This document shows positions 1-7,656 of a stretch of DNA of 36,441 nt, piece after piece. Each line of letters starts with the position of its first letter. The stretch's first letter is position 1. Position numbers and translations under genes: made by a program. The notes under the pieces were generated by a model. The model was given only the letters and a program-made list of their open reading frames with translations, ran no database searches and was not told where the DNA came from. Source of the DNA: Actinoplanes palleronii (GTDB lineage: Bacteria > Actinomycetota > Actinomycetes > Mycobacteriales > Micromonosporaceae); assembly GCF_016862315.1 (NCBI RefSeq), contig NZ_BOMS01000030.1:1-36441 (forward strand), written 5' to 3'.

Positions 1-730
1 CCAGGACCAGGCTGACCTTCTCGGCGGTGGCCCGGTCGTCGAGCTTGTCGTGGTCGAGGTGGGCGCAGAGCACCACGGAAGCGCCCGCGGCCAGCGGCGC
101 GAGCAGCCAGTCGACCGGGTCCGGGTGGACCGTCACGTCGATCAGCACCCGGTCGCCGGCGCCGAAGCCGAGCTGGGTGGCCCGGTCGTCCGCGGCGGCC
201 AGCGCGTCCAGGTGGCTCAGTTCGATCGGCCCGGCGAACGCCCGGTCGGCGGGCGCCACCGGCTCGCCCCGGAAGTGGTCGCCGTAGTTGCGGACCTCGG
301 TCACGTAGTCCGCGTACCCGGCCGGCAGCTCGCGCAGCGGCATGGCGAGCGGGAGCAGGCCGGTGACGTACCGGTCGGTGGTGGGCCAGGCGGCGGCCCG
401 TTCCACCCGGTCCGGGCTGGTGAACAGCGCCTCCACCGGCTGAGCGTCACCGCCGAGATCGGCCAGGTCGACGGCGAGTCCGGCGGCCGACACGCCGAGC
501 AGGATCGCGGCGGTCTGCCAGTGCGGCGGCAGGAGCAGCGAGACGGCGTCGCCGTGCCCCAGGCCGATGCCGTCGACCAGCAGGTTCGCCGTCTTCGACA
601 CCCAGTTGTCAAGTGTCGCGCCGGAAAGTTCGGCGCGGTCGCCGGTGGCGTCGTCGTACCAGGTGAGCAGGGGGGCGGCCGGGTCGCGCCGGACCGCCTC
701 GGCGAGTGCCTGCGGAATCGTGGTCTTCAT
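1..730 (-). CDS. TIGR03089 family protein (3' end cut by window)
   Basis: The frame stays open from the ATG at 730 to the first base of the window, giving 243 codons without a stop. The protein begins MKTTIPQALAEAVRRDP and contains LTWYDDATGDRAELSG and a later LLAPLAAGASVVLC stretch. These match my memory of the actinobacterial TIGR03089 family, which resembles the N-terminal part of AMP-dependent acyl-CoA synthetases but is too short to hold the full adenylation domain. Family members are about 240 residues, so only a few C-terminal residues are probably missing. It is transcribed away from the glycosyltransferase. A TAGGGT box lies 8 nt before the ATG, which suggests a leaderless transcript. 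Function is unknown; M. tuberculosis has a counterpart (Rv3268) in the same neighbourhood. Confidence 0.8.
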   Translation of the reverse strand, partial: MKTTIPQALAEAVRRDPAAPLLTWYDDATGDRAELSGATLDNWVSKTANLLVDGIGLGHGDAVSLLLPPHWQTAAILLGVSAAGLAVDLADLGGDAQPVEALFTSPDRVERAAAWPTTDRYVTGLLPLAMPLRELPAGYADYVTEVRNYGDHFRGEPVAPADRAFAGPIELSHLDALAAADDRATQLGFGAGDRVLIDVTVHPDPVDWLLAPLAAGASVVLCAHLDHDKLDDRATAEKVSLVL

Positions 731-738
731 CGTCCCTC

Positions 739-744
739 ACCCTA
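739..744 (-). promoter_or_regulatory. Probable -10 box, leaderless start of TIGR03089 gene
   Basis: TAGGGT on the minus strand ends 8 nt before the ATG at 730. This is the spacing expected if transcription begins at or next to the start codon. No convincing -35 box was seen. Confidence 0.45.
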
Positions 745-959
745 GGTGGGTCACTGTCCGTGATTGGATCGGCACATCTTTCCGGCCTCGATTACGGCAA
801 CGTACGGCAACCACCGGCGTCGCGGACACTTTCCCGAAGCGTTCCGGGCGTACCCTCGCAGGTGTACGCCGGCACCCCCGCGGCGTTGAAGTTCGACAGC
901 CGCATGAGTACCTGTTCCACAGCAGCATCGGTACGTCAGAGACGCCAAGGAGATGCCTC

Positions 960-2105
960 GTGACCCCCGGTCGCCCCCCGCGAGTGCTGGTCGACGCCAC
1001 TAGTGTCCCCGCGGACAGAGGTGGTGTCGGCAGATATGTCGACGGATTGCTCGGCGCCGTCGGCGCCCTGGGCCCCGAGCGTCTGGACCTGGCCGTGGTG
1101 GCCCAGCGTTCGGATGCGGAGCGTTACCGCCGGATGCTTCCGGACGCTGAAGTGCTCGCCGGCCCCGCGGCGATCGTGCACCGGCCGGCCCGGCTCGCCT
1201 GGGAGCAGACCGGCCTGCCGCTGCTGGCCCAGCAGGTCGGCGCGCAGGTGCTGCACTCGCCGTTCTACACCTGCCCGCTGCGGGCGAGTTGTCCGGTCAC
1301 GGTCACCGTGCACGACGCGACGTTCTTCACCGAGCCGGAGCACTACGACAACACCAAGCGGACCTTCTTCCGCAGCGCGATCAAGACCTCGATGCGCCGG
1401 GCCGCCCGGGTGATCGTGCCCAGCAAGGCCACCCGCGACGAGCTGATCCGGCTGCTGGACGCCGACCCGACCCGGATCGACGTGGCCTACCACGGCGTCG
1501 ACCAGGACGCGTTCCACATGCCGACCGAGGGGGAGAAGGCCCGGGTGCGGGCACGTCTCGGCCTCGGCGACTCGGGGTATGTCGCTTTCCTCGGCGCCAA
1601 GGAGCCGCGCAAGAACGTGCCGAACCTGATCCGCGGCTGGGCCCGCGCGGTGGCCGACTGGCCGAACCCGCCGGCCCTGGTGATCGCCGGTGGGCAGGGG
1701 CACGACGACGACATCGAGCGGGCGGTCGCCGAGGTGCCGTCGCACCTGCGCCTGCTGCGCCCGGGTTACCTGCGCTACGCCGACCTGCCCGGCTTCCTCG
1801 GTGGCGCGCTGGTGGCCTGCTACCCGTCCTTCGGCGAGGGGTTCGGCCTGCCGATCCTGGAGGCGATGGCCTGTGGCGCCCCGGTGCTCACCACGCCCCG
1901 GCTCTCGCTGCCCGAGGTCGGCGGCGACGCCGTGGCGTACACCACCGAGACGCCCGAGCGGATCGCCGAGGACCTGGCTGATCTCCTGCACGACGAGCCG
2001 CGGCGGCAGACCCTGGCCAAGGCGGGCTTCGACCGGGCCAAGGAGTTCACCTGGGAATCCAGCGCGGAGGTACATGTAACAACGTGGACTCGGGTCGCGG
2101 CTTGA
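960..2105 (+). CDS. GT4-family glycosyltransferase (GT-B fold)
   Basis: The 381-residue protein starts at GTG 960, chosen because AAGGAG lies at 947-952, 7 nt upstream, and the N-terminus then reads PPRVLVDATSVPADRGGVGRY, the usual start of a GT-B fold. The donor half carries EPRKNVPNLIRG and FGEGFGLPILEAMACGAPV, the glutamate-rich nucleotide-sugar binding motif of GT4 enzymes. It transfers a sugar from a nucleotide or lipid donor to an acceptor that cannot be read from sequence. manC follows after 22 nt, which makes GDP-mannose a reasonable guess for the donor, but that is inference from position. No signal peptide or membrane segment is visible, so it probably acts at the cytoplasmic face of the membrane. 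Confidence 0.88.
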   Translation: MTPGRPPRVLVDATSVPADRGGVGRYVDGLLGAVGALGPERLDLAVVAQRSDAERYRRMLPDAEVLAGPAAIVHRPARLAWEQTGLPLLAQQVGAQVLHSPFYTCPLRASCPVTVTVHDATFFTEPEHYDNTKRTFFRSAIKTSMRRAARVIVPSKATRDELIRLLDADPTRIDVAYHGVDQDAFHMPTEGEKARVRARLGLGDSGYVAFLGAKEPRKNVPNLIRGWARAVADWPNPPALVIAGGQGHDDDIERAVAEVPSHLRLLRPGYLRYADLPGFLGGALVACYPSFGEGFGLPILEAMACGAPVLTTPRLSLPEVGGDAVAYTTETPERIAEDLADLLHDEPRRQTLAKAGFDRAKEFTWESSAEVHVTTWTRVAA

Positions 2106-2113
2106 TCATCTAA

Positions 2114-2119
2114 TAGACT
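2114..2119 (+). promoter_or_regulatory. Probable -10 box of manC
   Basis: TAGACT ends 8 nt before the manC ATG at 2128, and no Shine-Dalgarno sequence lies between. A leaderless transcript is likely, so manC may have its own promoter despite lying only 22 nt after the glycosyltransferase. Confidence 0.5.
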
Positions 2120-2127
2120 CTCCGCGC

Positions 2128-3246
2128 ATGAGCGACGAACAGAGTGTGCTGTACGGAGTGGTGCTGGCGGGCGGCACCGGAACCCGTCTGTGGCCACTGT
2201 CCCGCGCCGGTCATCCCAAGTTTCTGCACCCCCTGACCGGGACCGAGGCCTCCCTGCTGCAGGCCACCGTGGATCGGTTGGACACCTTGACCACCGCCGA
2301 TCACGTCTTCGTGGTGACCGGCGTGGCGCACGCCGCGGCGGTCTCCCGGCAGCTCTCCGCGGTGCCGGTCGAGAACGTCCTGGTCGAACCGTCACCGCGG
2401 GACTCCTGCGCGGCGATCGCGCTGGCCGCCGCCGTGATCGCCCGCCGTGATCCCGAGGCGATCATGGGCTCGTTCGCGTCGGACCACCTGATCGCGAACA
2501 AGGACGAGTTCGCGAACGTGATCCGCAAGGCGATGGCCGGTGCCAAGGACGGCCTGCTGATGACCCTGGGCATCACGCCCACCCGTCCCGAGACCGGGTA
2601 CGGCTACCTGCAGTGCGGCGGCACGGTCGGCGCCGGCCCGGCGCGGCGGGTCGAGGAGTTCAAGGAGAAGCCCTCGTACGAGGTCGCCGAGTCGTACATC
2701 AAATCCGGCAACTACCTGTGGAACGCCGGCATGTTCGTCTGGCGGGTCGACGTCTTCCTCGCCGAGCTGGCCCGGCAGCAGCCGCAGCTGGCCGCCGGGG
2801 TCAGCCGGATCGCGGCGGTCTGGGGCACCGTGGAGCAGGAGGAGGTGCTCGGCGAGGTCTGGCCGACCCTGCCGCGCATCTCGGTGGACTACGCGGTGAT
2901 GGAGGGCGCGGCCACGGTCGGCCGGGTCGGCACCGTCCCGGGTGACTTCGGCTGGAACGACGTCGGCGACTTCCACACCCTCGGCGAGGTGCTCACCGCC
3001 GACGCGGCCGGCAACGTGGTGGTCGGCCATGACGGTGAGGTGGAGCGGCCGATGGTGCTGCTGCGCGACACCGAGAACCTGGTCGTGGTGCCCGGCTCGG
3101 GTCGGCTGGTGGCCGCCATGGGCGTCCGGGACCTGGTCATCGTGGACACCGCGGACGCCGTGCTGATCTGCCCGCGGGAGCGCGCGCAGGAGGTCAAGCA
3201 GCTCGTCGACCAGCTCAAGGAGCTCGGCCAGCACGGCTACATCTGA
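2128..3246 (+). CDS. manC: Mannose-1-phosphate guanylyltransferase
   Basis: The enzyme converts mannose-1-phosphate and GTP to GDP-mannose, the donor for mannosylated glycans and lipids. The 372-residue protein opens with VLYGVVLAGGTGTRLWPLSR and a following PK (residues 30-31), the nucleotidyltransferase signature. It continues with EEFKEKPSYEVAESYI and YLWNAGMFVWR, typical of GDP-mannose pyrophosphorylases, and FGWNDVGDF near residue 275. It has the single-domain length and lacks the C-terminal cupin isomerase domain of the long bifunctional ManC/AlgA type; the isomerase is the separate manA at 21623. manB and manA, the other steps of the pathway, lie further along in this window. Confidence 0.92.
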   Translation: MSDEQSVLYGVVLAGGTGTRLWPLSRAGHPKFLHPLTGTEASLLQATVDRLDTLTTADHVFVVTGVAHAAAVSRQLSAVPVENVLVEPSPRDSCAAIALAAAVIARRDPEAIMGSFASDHLIANKDEFANVIRKAMAGAKDGLLMTLGITPTRPETGYGYLQCGGTVGAGPARRVEEFKEKPSYEVAESYIKSGNYLWNAGMFVWRVDVFLAELARQQPQLAAGVSRIAAVWGTVEQEEVLGEVWPTLPRISVDYAVMEGAATVGRVGTVPGDFGWNDVGDFHTLGEVLTADAAGNVVVGHDGEVERPMVLLRDTENLVVVPGSGRLVAAMGVRDLVIVDTADAVLICPRERAQEVKQLVDQLKELGQHGYI

Positions 3247-3254
3247 TCGTTCGT

Positions 3255-3287
3255 CCGGTGCGGGCCGCGGGTGGCGGCCCCCACCGG
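3255..3287. terminator. Hairpin terminator between convergent manC and lipoprotein genes
   Basis: CCGGTG at 3255-3260 pairs with CACCGG at 3282-3287, and inside it GGGCCGC (3262-3268) pairs with GCGGCCC (3274-3280) around a 5-nt loop. There is no T tract, but U-poor hairpins are usual in actinobacteria. It sits in the 46-bp gap between two stop codons and could serve both strands. Confidence 0.6.
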
Positions 3288-3292
3288 GCCGG

Positions 3293-3934
3293 TCACCAGG
3301 CGACGACGCCCTGGCGGCTGGGCTGAAGCGTGCCGATCGTCAGCGACTTCATGGTGATCCCGCTGCGCTCGCCGGCCGGGAAGCCCTCCAGCTCGGCGAC
3401 CGGGCCGTCGGTGGACGCCTCGAGGTTGTACCGCAGCGTGTTGCCCACCCCGCAGCTCGCGTCGCCCTTGTCGCACGTGGTCCAGGTGAACCCGGCGAAC
3501 GCCGAGGTCCCCGGCTTGACGGTGAACGCCTCGGCCGGTCCCGGCTGCGGGACCTTCCTGGTCGGCACCGGCACCACCTCGTCGGCCGCGTTGACCAGCG
3601 AGATCGCCACCCAGCCGTCCAACGTGCAGACGGCCTTGCCGGTGTTGGTGAGTGTCACCAACCCCTTCTGCAAGGTGTCGCCGCCGTCGGACTGTGCGGT
3701 CACCGTGGTCTTCATGTCCGCACTCGTGCAGGCGGCCGCCTCGGTGCCGCCAGTGGTGGCGGTGCCGGCGGGCTTCGTGGTGCTCGTGGTCGCGGCCGGG
3801 CTGCCGGTCGCGGAGGCCGCTGCGGTGGGCTGAGCGGCCGGCGTGGCGGTGCTGGAGCACCCGGCCACCGAACCGATCAGGACCAGGGCCGGGACGGCGA
3901 TCATCAGGGCCCGGGTACGCATGTCACTGTTCAC
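3293..3934 (-). CDS. Secreted lipoprotein with DUF4232-like domain
   Basis: The protein of about 213 residues starts at GTG 3934, which has GAGGA 8 nt upstream; an ATG at 3922, four codons later, is the alternative and has no ribosome binding site. A short basic stretch (RTRA), a hydrophobic run and the lipobox SVAGC mark an exported lipoprotein anchored through the cysteine. A Ala/Thr/Pro-rich linker of about 45 residues follows. The folded part contains four cysteines (AACTSAD, AVCTLDG, TTCDKGDASCG) and a pattern like the actinobacterial DUF4232 domain, whose function is not known. It is convergent with manC and lies 70 nt downstream of the Nudix gene on the same strand, so it may be the last gene of that transcript. 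Confidence 0.78.
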   Translation of the reverse strand: MNSDMRTRALMIAVPALVLIGSVAGCSSTATPAAQPTAAASATGSPAATTSTTKPAGTATTGGTEAAACTSADMKTTVTAQSDGGDTLQKGLVTLTNTGKAVCTLDGWVAISLVNAADEVVPVPTRKVPQPGPAEAFTVKPGTSAFAGFTWTTCDKGDASCGVGNTLRYNLEASTDGPVAELEGFPAGERSGITMKSLTIGTLQPSRQGVVAW

Positions 3935-4004
3935 GAGGGTGATCCTCAGCCATCCGTCGACGCGCCGGCCCGCCCGCCGTCCCGGTCGGCACGATCGGGG
4001 TAGA

Positions 4005-4559
4005 TCACCCCAGCCGGGCACGCGCCGGGGCGATCTGCTGCACCACACCACCGGCCAGCGGGCTCGGCAGCTCGTCCGGCGCGAACCAGGCCAGGTCGGC
4101 CGACTCGTCGCTGATCTGCTCGACCGCGCCGGCCGGGGCGCGCAGCAGGAACCGTACGTCGTAGTGCACCGACGGCTCGGCCGGCGCACCGTCGGCCGGC
4201 CCGCAGCGCACCTCGTGGATGTCGATGTCGATCGGCTCCGGGTCGAGGATCAGCCCGTCGATGCCGGACTCCTCGGTGCCCTCGCGCAGCGCGGCGGCGG
4301 CCAGGGTCTCGTCGCCGGCCTCGCAGTGCCCGCCGAGCTGCATCCACATCCCGAGCCGGCCGTGCAGGCAGAGCAGCACCCGGCCGGCGTCGTCCACGAT
4401 GAACGCGCTGGCCGTGACGTGCCCGGCCCGGTGTGCCCGGGTCATCGCGACCGGGCCGTCGGCGAGCAGGCCGAGCGTGCGCTTGCGGGCCGTCTCGGCG
4501 GCCTCCGACGTGGCGGTCCAGCCGGTCAGCACCCGGACGGCGTCTTCATAAAGGCTCAT
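4005..4559 (-). CDS. Nudix hydrolase
   Basis: The 184-residue protein carries a Nudix box at residues about 76-100: LGGHCEAGDETLAAAALREG followed by TEESGI. The REGTEE core that binds the metal is intact, but one extra residue lies between the GGH and the first catalytic-helix glutamate compared with the strict consensus. Nudix enzymes split nucleoside diphosphates linked to another group; the substrate cannot be told from this sequence. Its ATG overlaps the cofE stop (ATGA, 4556-4559), so it is translationally coupled to the F420 genes cofD and cofE. A role around F420 or nucleotide clean-up is therefore possible but is only inferred from position. Confidence 0.88.
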   Translation of the reverse strand: MSLYEDAVRVLTGWTATSEAAETARKRTLGLLADGPVAMTRAHRAGHVTASAFIVDDAGRVLLCLHGRLGMWMQLGGHCEAGDETLAAAALREGTEESGIDGLILDPEPIDIDIHEVRCGPADGAPAEPSVHYDVRFLLRAPAGAVEQISDESADLAWFAPDELPSPLAGGVVQQIAPARARLG

Positions 4560-5578
4560 GCGGTGCCTCCGAGGCTCAGGGTCACGCCGTCGTCGTCGAC
4601 GGTCAGGACGGTGGCCACGCCCTCGGCGGCCAGCGCCACGCGTACCCGATGGGTGTCGGTCCCCAACCGCAAGAGATCGGCGGATCCGGCGCCGGCGGGG
4701 GTGAGGCGCAGCGTGCCGGCGCCCGCGGTGATCCCGGTGCCCGGCGTGAGGACGCCGGTGACCAGCGTCAGTGCCCGGTCGACGGCCGCCTGGTCCGCGA
4801 CACCCGCAACCGCGTCCGGGAGGCGGGCCGCGTCACGCAGGCCCTCGGCGCGGGCCTCGGCCGTGCCCAGGCTGAACATGTCGCTCGCGGTGTCCCGGAT
4901 CAGCACGGACGCGCCGGCCCGGTCGTCGGCCTCCGGCCGGGCATAGCCGCGCACCACCGCGACCGGCACCCGGTCGCGCTTGCCCTTGACCAGGTCGGCG
5001 GCGGCGGACAACTCGTCGACCACGGCCATCTGGGTCAGGCTCAGTTCATTTCCGTACGGATCGATCTCGCCCCGGTGATCGCGCAGCGCGGCGATACCGG
5101 CTGCGCCCAGTGCCACGTCGGTCAGCCCGTTGCGCCAGGCCCGGCCCATCGTGTCGGAGACGATCACGGCGACGTCCCGCCCGCGGGCGGCGAACCCGGC
5201 ACGCAGCGCCCGGGCCGACGCGTCCGGGTCGGTGGGCAGCAGCACCAGGTGGGTCTTGTCCACGTTCGACGCGTCGATGCCGGCCGCGGCCATCACGAAA
5301 CCGTGGTGGGTCTGCACGATCGTGGTCGGTCCGCGGCGGGCCACCACCCGGGCGGTCTCCGAGACCAGCGCGCGGTCCCGGGCCTCGTCGCGCTCCGGCC
5401 CGTCGGCGGGCACCTCGACCAGGCGGCCCTCCGCCTTCGACACGATCTTGCTGGTCACCACCAGCACGTCGCCGTCGGCAAGCCAGGGCGCCGCGTTGGT
5501 GATCAGCTCGGCCAGGTCGTCGCCGGCCGTGACGTCGCCGATGCCGCGGACCGGCAGGATCTCCAGGCCGTCGCTCAT
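4556..5578 (-). CDS. cofE: Coenzyme F420-0:L-glutamate ligase (CofE/FbiB-type)
   Basis: The enzyme adds L-glutamate to F420-0 using GTP, giving F420 with a polyglutamate tail. The 340-residue protein begins MSDGLEILPVRGIGDVTAGD and has DGDVLVVTSKIVSKAEGR, VSETARVVARRG, THHGFVMAAAGIDASNVD and VIVSDTMGRAWRNGLTDVA, all characteristic of CofE. The ATG at 5578 overlaps the cofD stop by ATGA, so the two are coupled. About 250 residues form the ligase; a tail of about 90 residues follows. Mycobacterial FbiB (about 448 residues) instead has a large C-terminal nitroreductase-like FMN domain, which is not recognisable here. The reductase for dehydro-F420-0 would then be encoded elsewhere. Confidence 0.93.
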   Translation of the reverse strand: MSDGLEILPVRGIGDVTAGDDLAELITNAAPWLADGDVLVVTSKIVSKAEGRLVEVPADGPERDEARDRALVSETARVVARRGPTTIVQTHHGFVMAAAGIDASNVDKTHLVLLPTDPDASARALRAGFAARGRDVAVIVSDTMGRAWRNGLTDVALGAAGIAALRDHRGEIDPYGNELSLTQMAVVDELSAAADLVKGKRDRVPVAVVRGYARPEADDRAGASVLIRDTASDMFSLGTAEARAEGLRDAARLPDAVAGVADQAAVDRALTLVTGVLTPGTGITAGAGTLRLTPAGAGSADLLRLGTDTHRVRVALAAEGVATVLTVDDDGVTLSLGGTA

Positions 5579-6534
5579 CGGGCGACCTTCGCCAGGTCCA
5601 GCGCGTCGGCGACCATCCGGACGGTCAGCGCCTCGTCCTTCATCCACAGCGGCACCGCGCGGGTGGTCACCCCGCTGATCTCGACGCCGGCGTCCGAGGA
5701 GTCGACGAGCCAGCCGTCGAGCAGGCCACCGTCGGCGCGCGGGCCGTACATCCGGCCGACGCCGGCCGCGCTCACCTCGACCTCCAGGGTGGCCAGGCAC
5801 TTGTCGGCCATGCCCCGGACCGGCGCGCCGCCGATGATCGGGGACACCCCGACGACCGGCGCGGAGCCGCTGGCGAGAGCCTCGCGGATCGCCGGCACGG
5901 CCAGGATCGGCGCGATGCTGACCACCGGGTTGCTCGGGGCCAGCAGGATCACGTCGGCCTGGCCGAGCGCGTCCAGCACGCCGGCGGCCGGCTTGGCATT
6001 CTCCGCGCCGCGGAAGACGAACCGGTGGGTCGGCACCTCGCCGCGGTAGCGCACCCACCACTCCTGGAAGTGGATGGCCTTGCGCTCGCCGTCGACGTCG
6101 ACCACGACGTGCGTCTCCAGGCGGTCGTCGGTGGCCGGCAGCATCCCGATGCCCGGCTGCCAGCGCTCACACAGCGCGGCGGTGACCGCGGAGAGCGGGT
6201 ACCCGGCGTTCAGCATGGTGGTGCGGACCAGGTGGGTGGCGGTGTCCTTGTCGCCGAGGCCGAACCAGGACGGCTCGACGGCGTACTTGGCCAGCTCCTC
6301 CTTGACCACCCAGCTCTCGCCGACCCGGCCCCAGCCGCGTTCCGGGTCGGCCGCCCCGCCCAGCGTGTACATCACGCTGTCCAGGTCCGGGCAGATCTGC
6401 AACCCGTGCATCCGGACGTCGTCGCCGACGTTCACCACTGCTGTGACTTCGGCGCCGATGGCGCGGGCGTGCTCACGCACGCCGACGAGGAACCGGGCGC
6501 CGCCGATACCCCCGGTGAGGACCACGATCCGCAT
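5575..6534 (-). CDS. cofD: 2-phospho-L-lactate transferase (CofD/FbiA)
   Basis: The enzyme transfers the phospholactyl or phosphoenolpyruvyl group from its guanylylated donor to FO, giving (dehydro-)F420-0. The 319-residue protein starts MRIVVLTGGIGGARFLVG and contains VVNVGDDVRMHGLQICPDLD, GWGRVGESW, LGDKDTATHLVRT and APSNPVVSIAPILAVPAIR, the family hallmarks. The ATG at 6534 is preceded by GAGGA about 7 nt upstream. It is the first gene of a minus-strand run cofD-cofE-Nudix with 4-nt overlaps and is divergent from the membrane protein gene at 6628. FbiC, which makes FO, is encoded about 1.1 kb away on the other strand. Confidence 0.95.
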   Translation of the reverse strand: MRIVVLTGGIGGARFLVGVREHARAIGAEVTAVVNVGDDVRMHGLQICPDLDSVMYTLGGAADPERGWGRVGESWVVKEELAKYAVEPSWFGLGDKDTATHLVRTTMLNAGYPLSAVTAALCERWQPGIGMLPATDDRLETHVVVDVDGERKAIHFQEWWVRYRGEVPTHRFVFRGAENAKPAAGVLDALGQADVILLAPSNPVVSIAPILAVPAIREALASGSAPVVGVSPIIGGAPVRGMADKCLATLEVEVSAAGVGRMYGPRADGGLLDGWLVDSSDAGVEISGVTTRAVPLWMKDEALTVRMVADALDLAKVAR

Positions 6535-6627
6535 CAGCCCATCCTCTCCCACACGCGTCGTAGGGCCGGTTGCCGGGTAGCGGTTTACTCTGAGCGCACC
6601 TCGATCACCGTACGTCCAGGAGTAACC

Positions 6628-7530
6628 GTGACCAGTCCAACGTCGCCCACGCCGGCAGACGGCAAGCCGATCGGCCAGTACCTGACGCCGCTGCGTGACC
6701 TCGCGGCGTACGTCCTGGTCGGCGCGCCCGCCGTGTTCCTGCTGATAGCCGTGATCAACCTGATCGGCGACAACTTCGACGCCCGCACCGCGGCCAGTTT
6801 CGACAATTTCATCAGTCTCCCGACGATCCTGATGCCGCTGGCAGCCGTGGTGCTGGCGCTCGGGATCACGCCGAACCACCCCAAGGCCCGGCTGATCGCG
6901 CTGGCCGCGGTCGTCGAGTACGCCGTGGCCGGTTTCTTCGGCATCATCTTCGGCCTGCTCTTCGGAGTGATCAACATCGCGTCGTACGACGCCGGCAGCG
7001 CGTTCAAGACGCTGCTCGTCGAGCTGGCCTGGCTGGGCGTCTACGGCGTCGCGGCGTACGCCATGCTGCAGATCTGGCGTGGGGTCTACATGGTGCCCAA
7101 GCCGCAGGCCCCGCCCGGCGTCTACGGCCAGCCGCAGTACGGCCAGCCCCAGCAGTACGGCCAGCAGCCCCAGTACGGCCAGCCGTACGGTCAGCAGCCC
7201 CCGCCCTACGGCCAGCCGCAGCCGGGAACTTACGGTCAGCCGCCGGTGCCCCCCGCCGCGGCACCGTTCTACCCGGCCGGCACCTACGGCCAGCCCCCGG
7301 TGCAGCCGGCCCCGCCTGCCCAGCCGGGCTGGAACCAGCCGCCGGTCACCGCGCCGCCGCTCGGCACCCCGCCGGTCCCGCCGCCGCCGGCACCGGCCGC
7401 GCCGGCCACCCCGTTCTCGGACGCCACCCAGGTGGTCCGGGACGAGCCGGAGCCGATCGACCGGACCACCAAGATGCCGGACGACCGCCCCGGTTTCGGC
7501 CCCGCGGACACGGACCCGCCGCGGCAGTGA
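6628..7530 (+). CDS. Four-helix membrane protein with Q/G/Y/P-rich repetitive tail
   Basis: The 300-residue protein starts at GTG 6628 with AGGAG at 6618-6622. A short cytoplasmic-looking N-terminus is followed by four hydrophobic segments: around residues 25-47 (VLVGAPAVFLLIAVINLIG), 64-80, 90-115 (including GFFGIIFGLLFGVIN) and 128-148. From about residue 160 the chain is made of imperfect QYGQP and PYGQ repeats, then Pro/Ala-rich spacer, ending in an acidic stretch with TKMPDDRPGF. Such membrane protein plus Q/Y/G/P tail architecture is common in actinobacteria, and the tail is probably disordered. I do not recognise a specific family and assign no function. It lies alone between divergent cofD and a strong terminator. 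Confidence 0.85.
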   Translation: MTSPTSPTPADGKPIGQYLTPLRDLAAYVLVGAPAVFLLIAVINLIGDNFDARTAASFDNFISLPTILMPLAAVVLALGITPNHPKARLIALAAVVEYAVAGFFGIIFGLLFGVINIASYDAGSAFKTLLVELAWLGVYGVAAYAMLQIWRGVYMVPKPQAPPGVYGQPQYGQPQQYGQQPQYGQPYGQQPPPYGQPQPGTYGQPPVPPAAAPFYPAGTYGQPPVQPAPPAQPGWNQPPVTAPPLGTPPVPPPPAPAAPATPFSDATQVVRDEPEPIDRTTKMPDDRPGFGPADTDPPRQ

Positions 7531-7540
7531 GCACCTCTTC

Positions 7541-7582
7541 GGCCGGGCTCTCGCACACGCGGGAGTCCGGCCGGTTTTATTC
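7541..7582 (+). terminator. Strong intrinsic terminator after the membrane protein gene
   Basis: A 14-bp stem (7541-7554 with 7559-7572, two G-U wobble pairs) closes a 4-nt loop ACAC and is followed by GGTTTTATT. It lies 10 nt after the stop codon and separates this gene from fbiC. Confidence 0.8.
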
Positions 7583-7643
7583 CCGTGTCCCATGACACTC
7601 AGCGGTCCTGTGGACGGTGGCGGCAGCCGTAACGAATCCGGCC

Positions 7644-7649
7644 TAGGCT
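7644..7649 (+). promoter_or_regulatory. Probable -10 box, leaderless start of fbiC
   Basis: TAGGCT ends 7 nt before the fbiC GTG at 7657 and no Shine-Dalgarno sequence is present. This supports both a leaderless mRNA and the choice of start codon. Confidence 0.5.
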
Positions 7650-7656
7650 GCTGTTC

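Noticed and set aside
3997..4011. GGGGT-AGATC-ACCCC hairpin as terminator of the Nudix gene
   Set aside because: Only a 5-bp stem, and it overlaps the Nudix stop codon; too weak to call.
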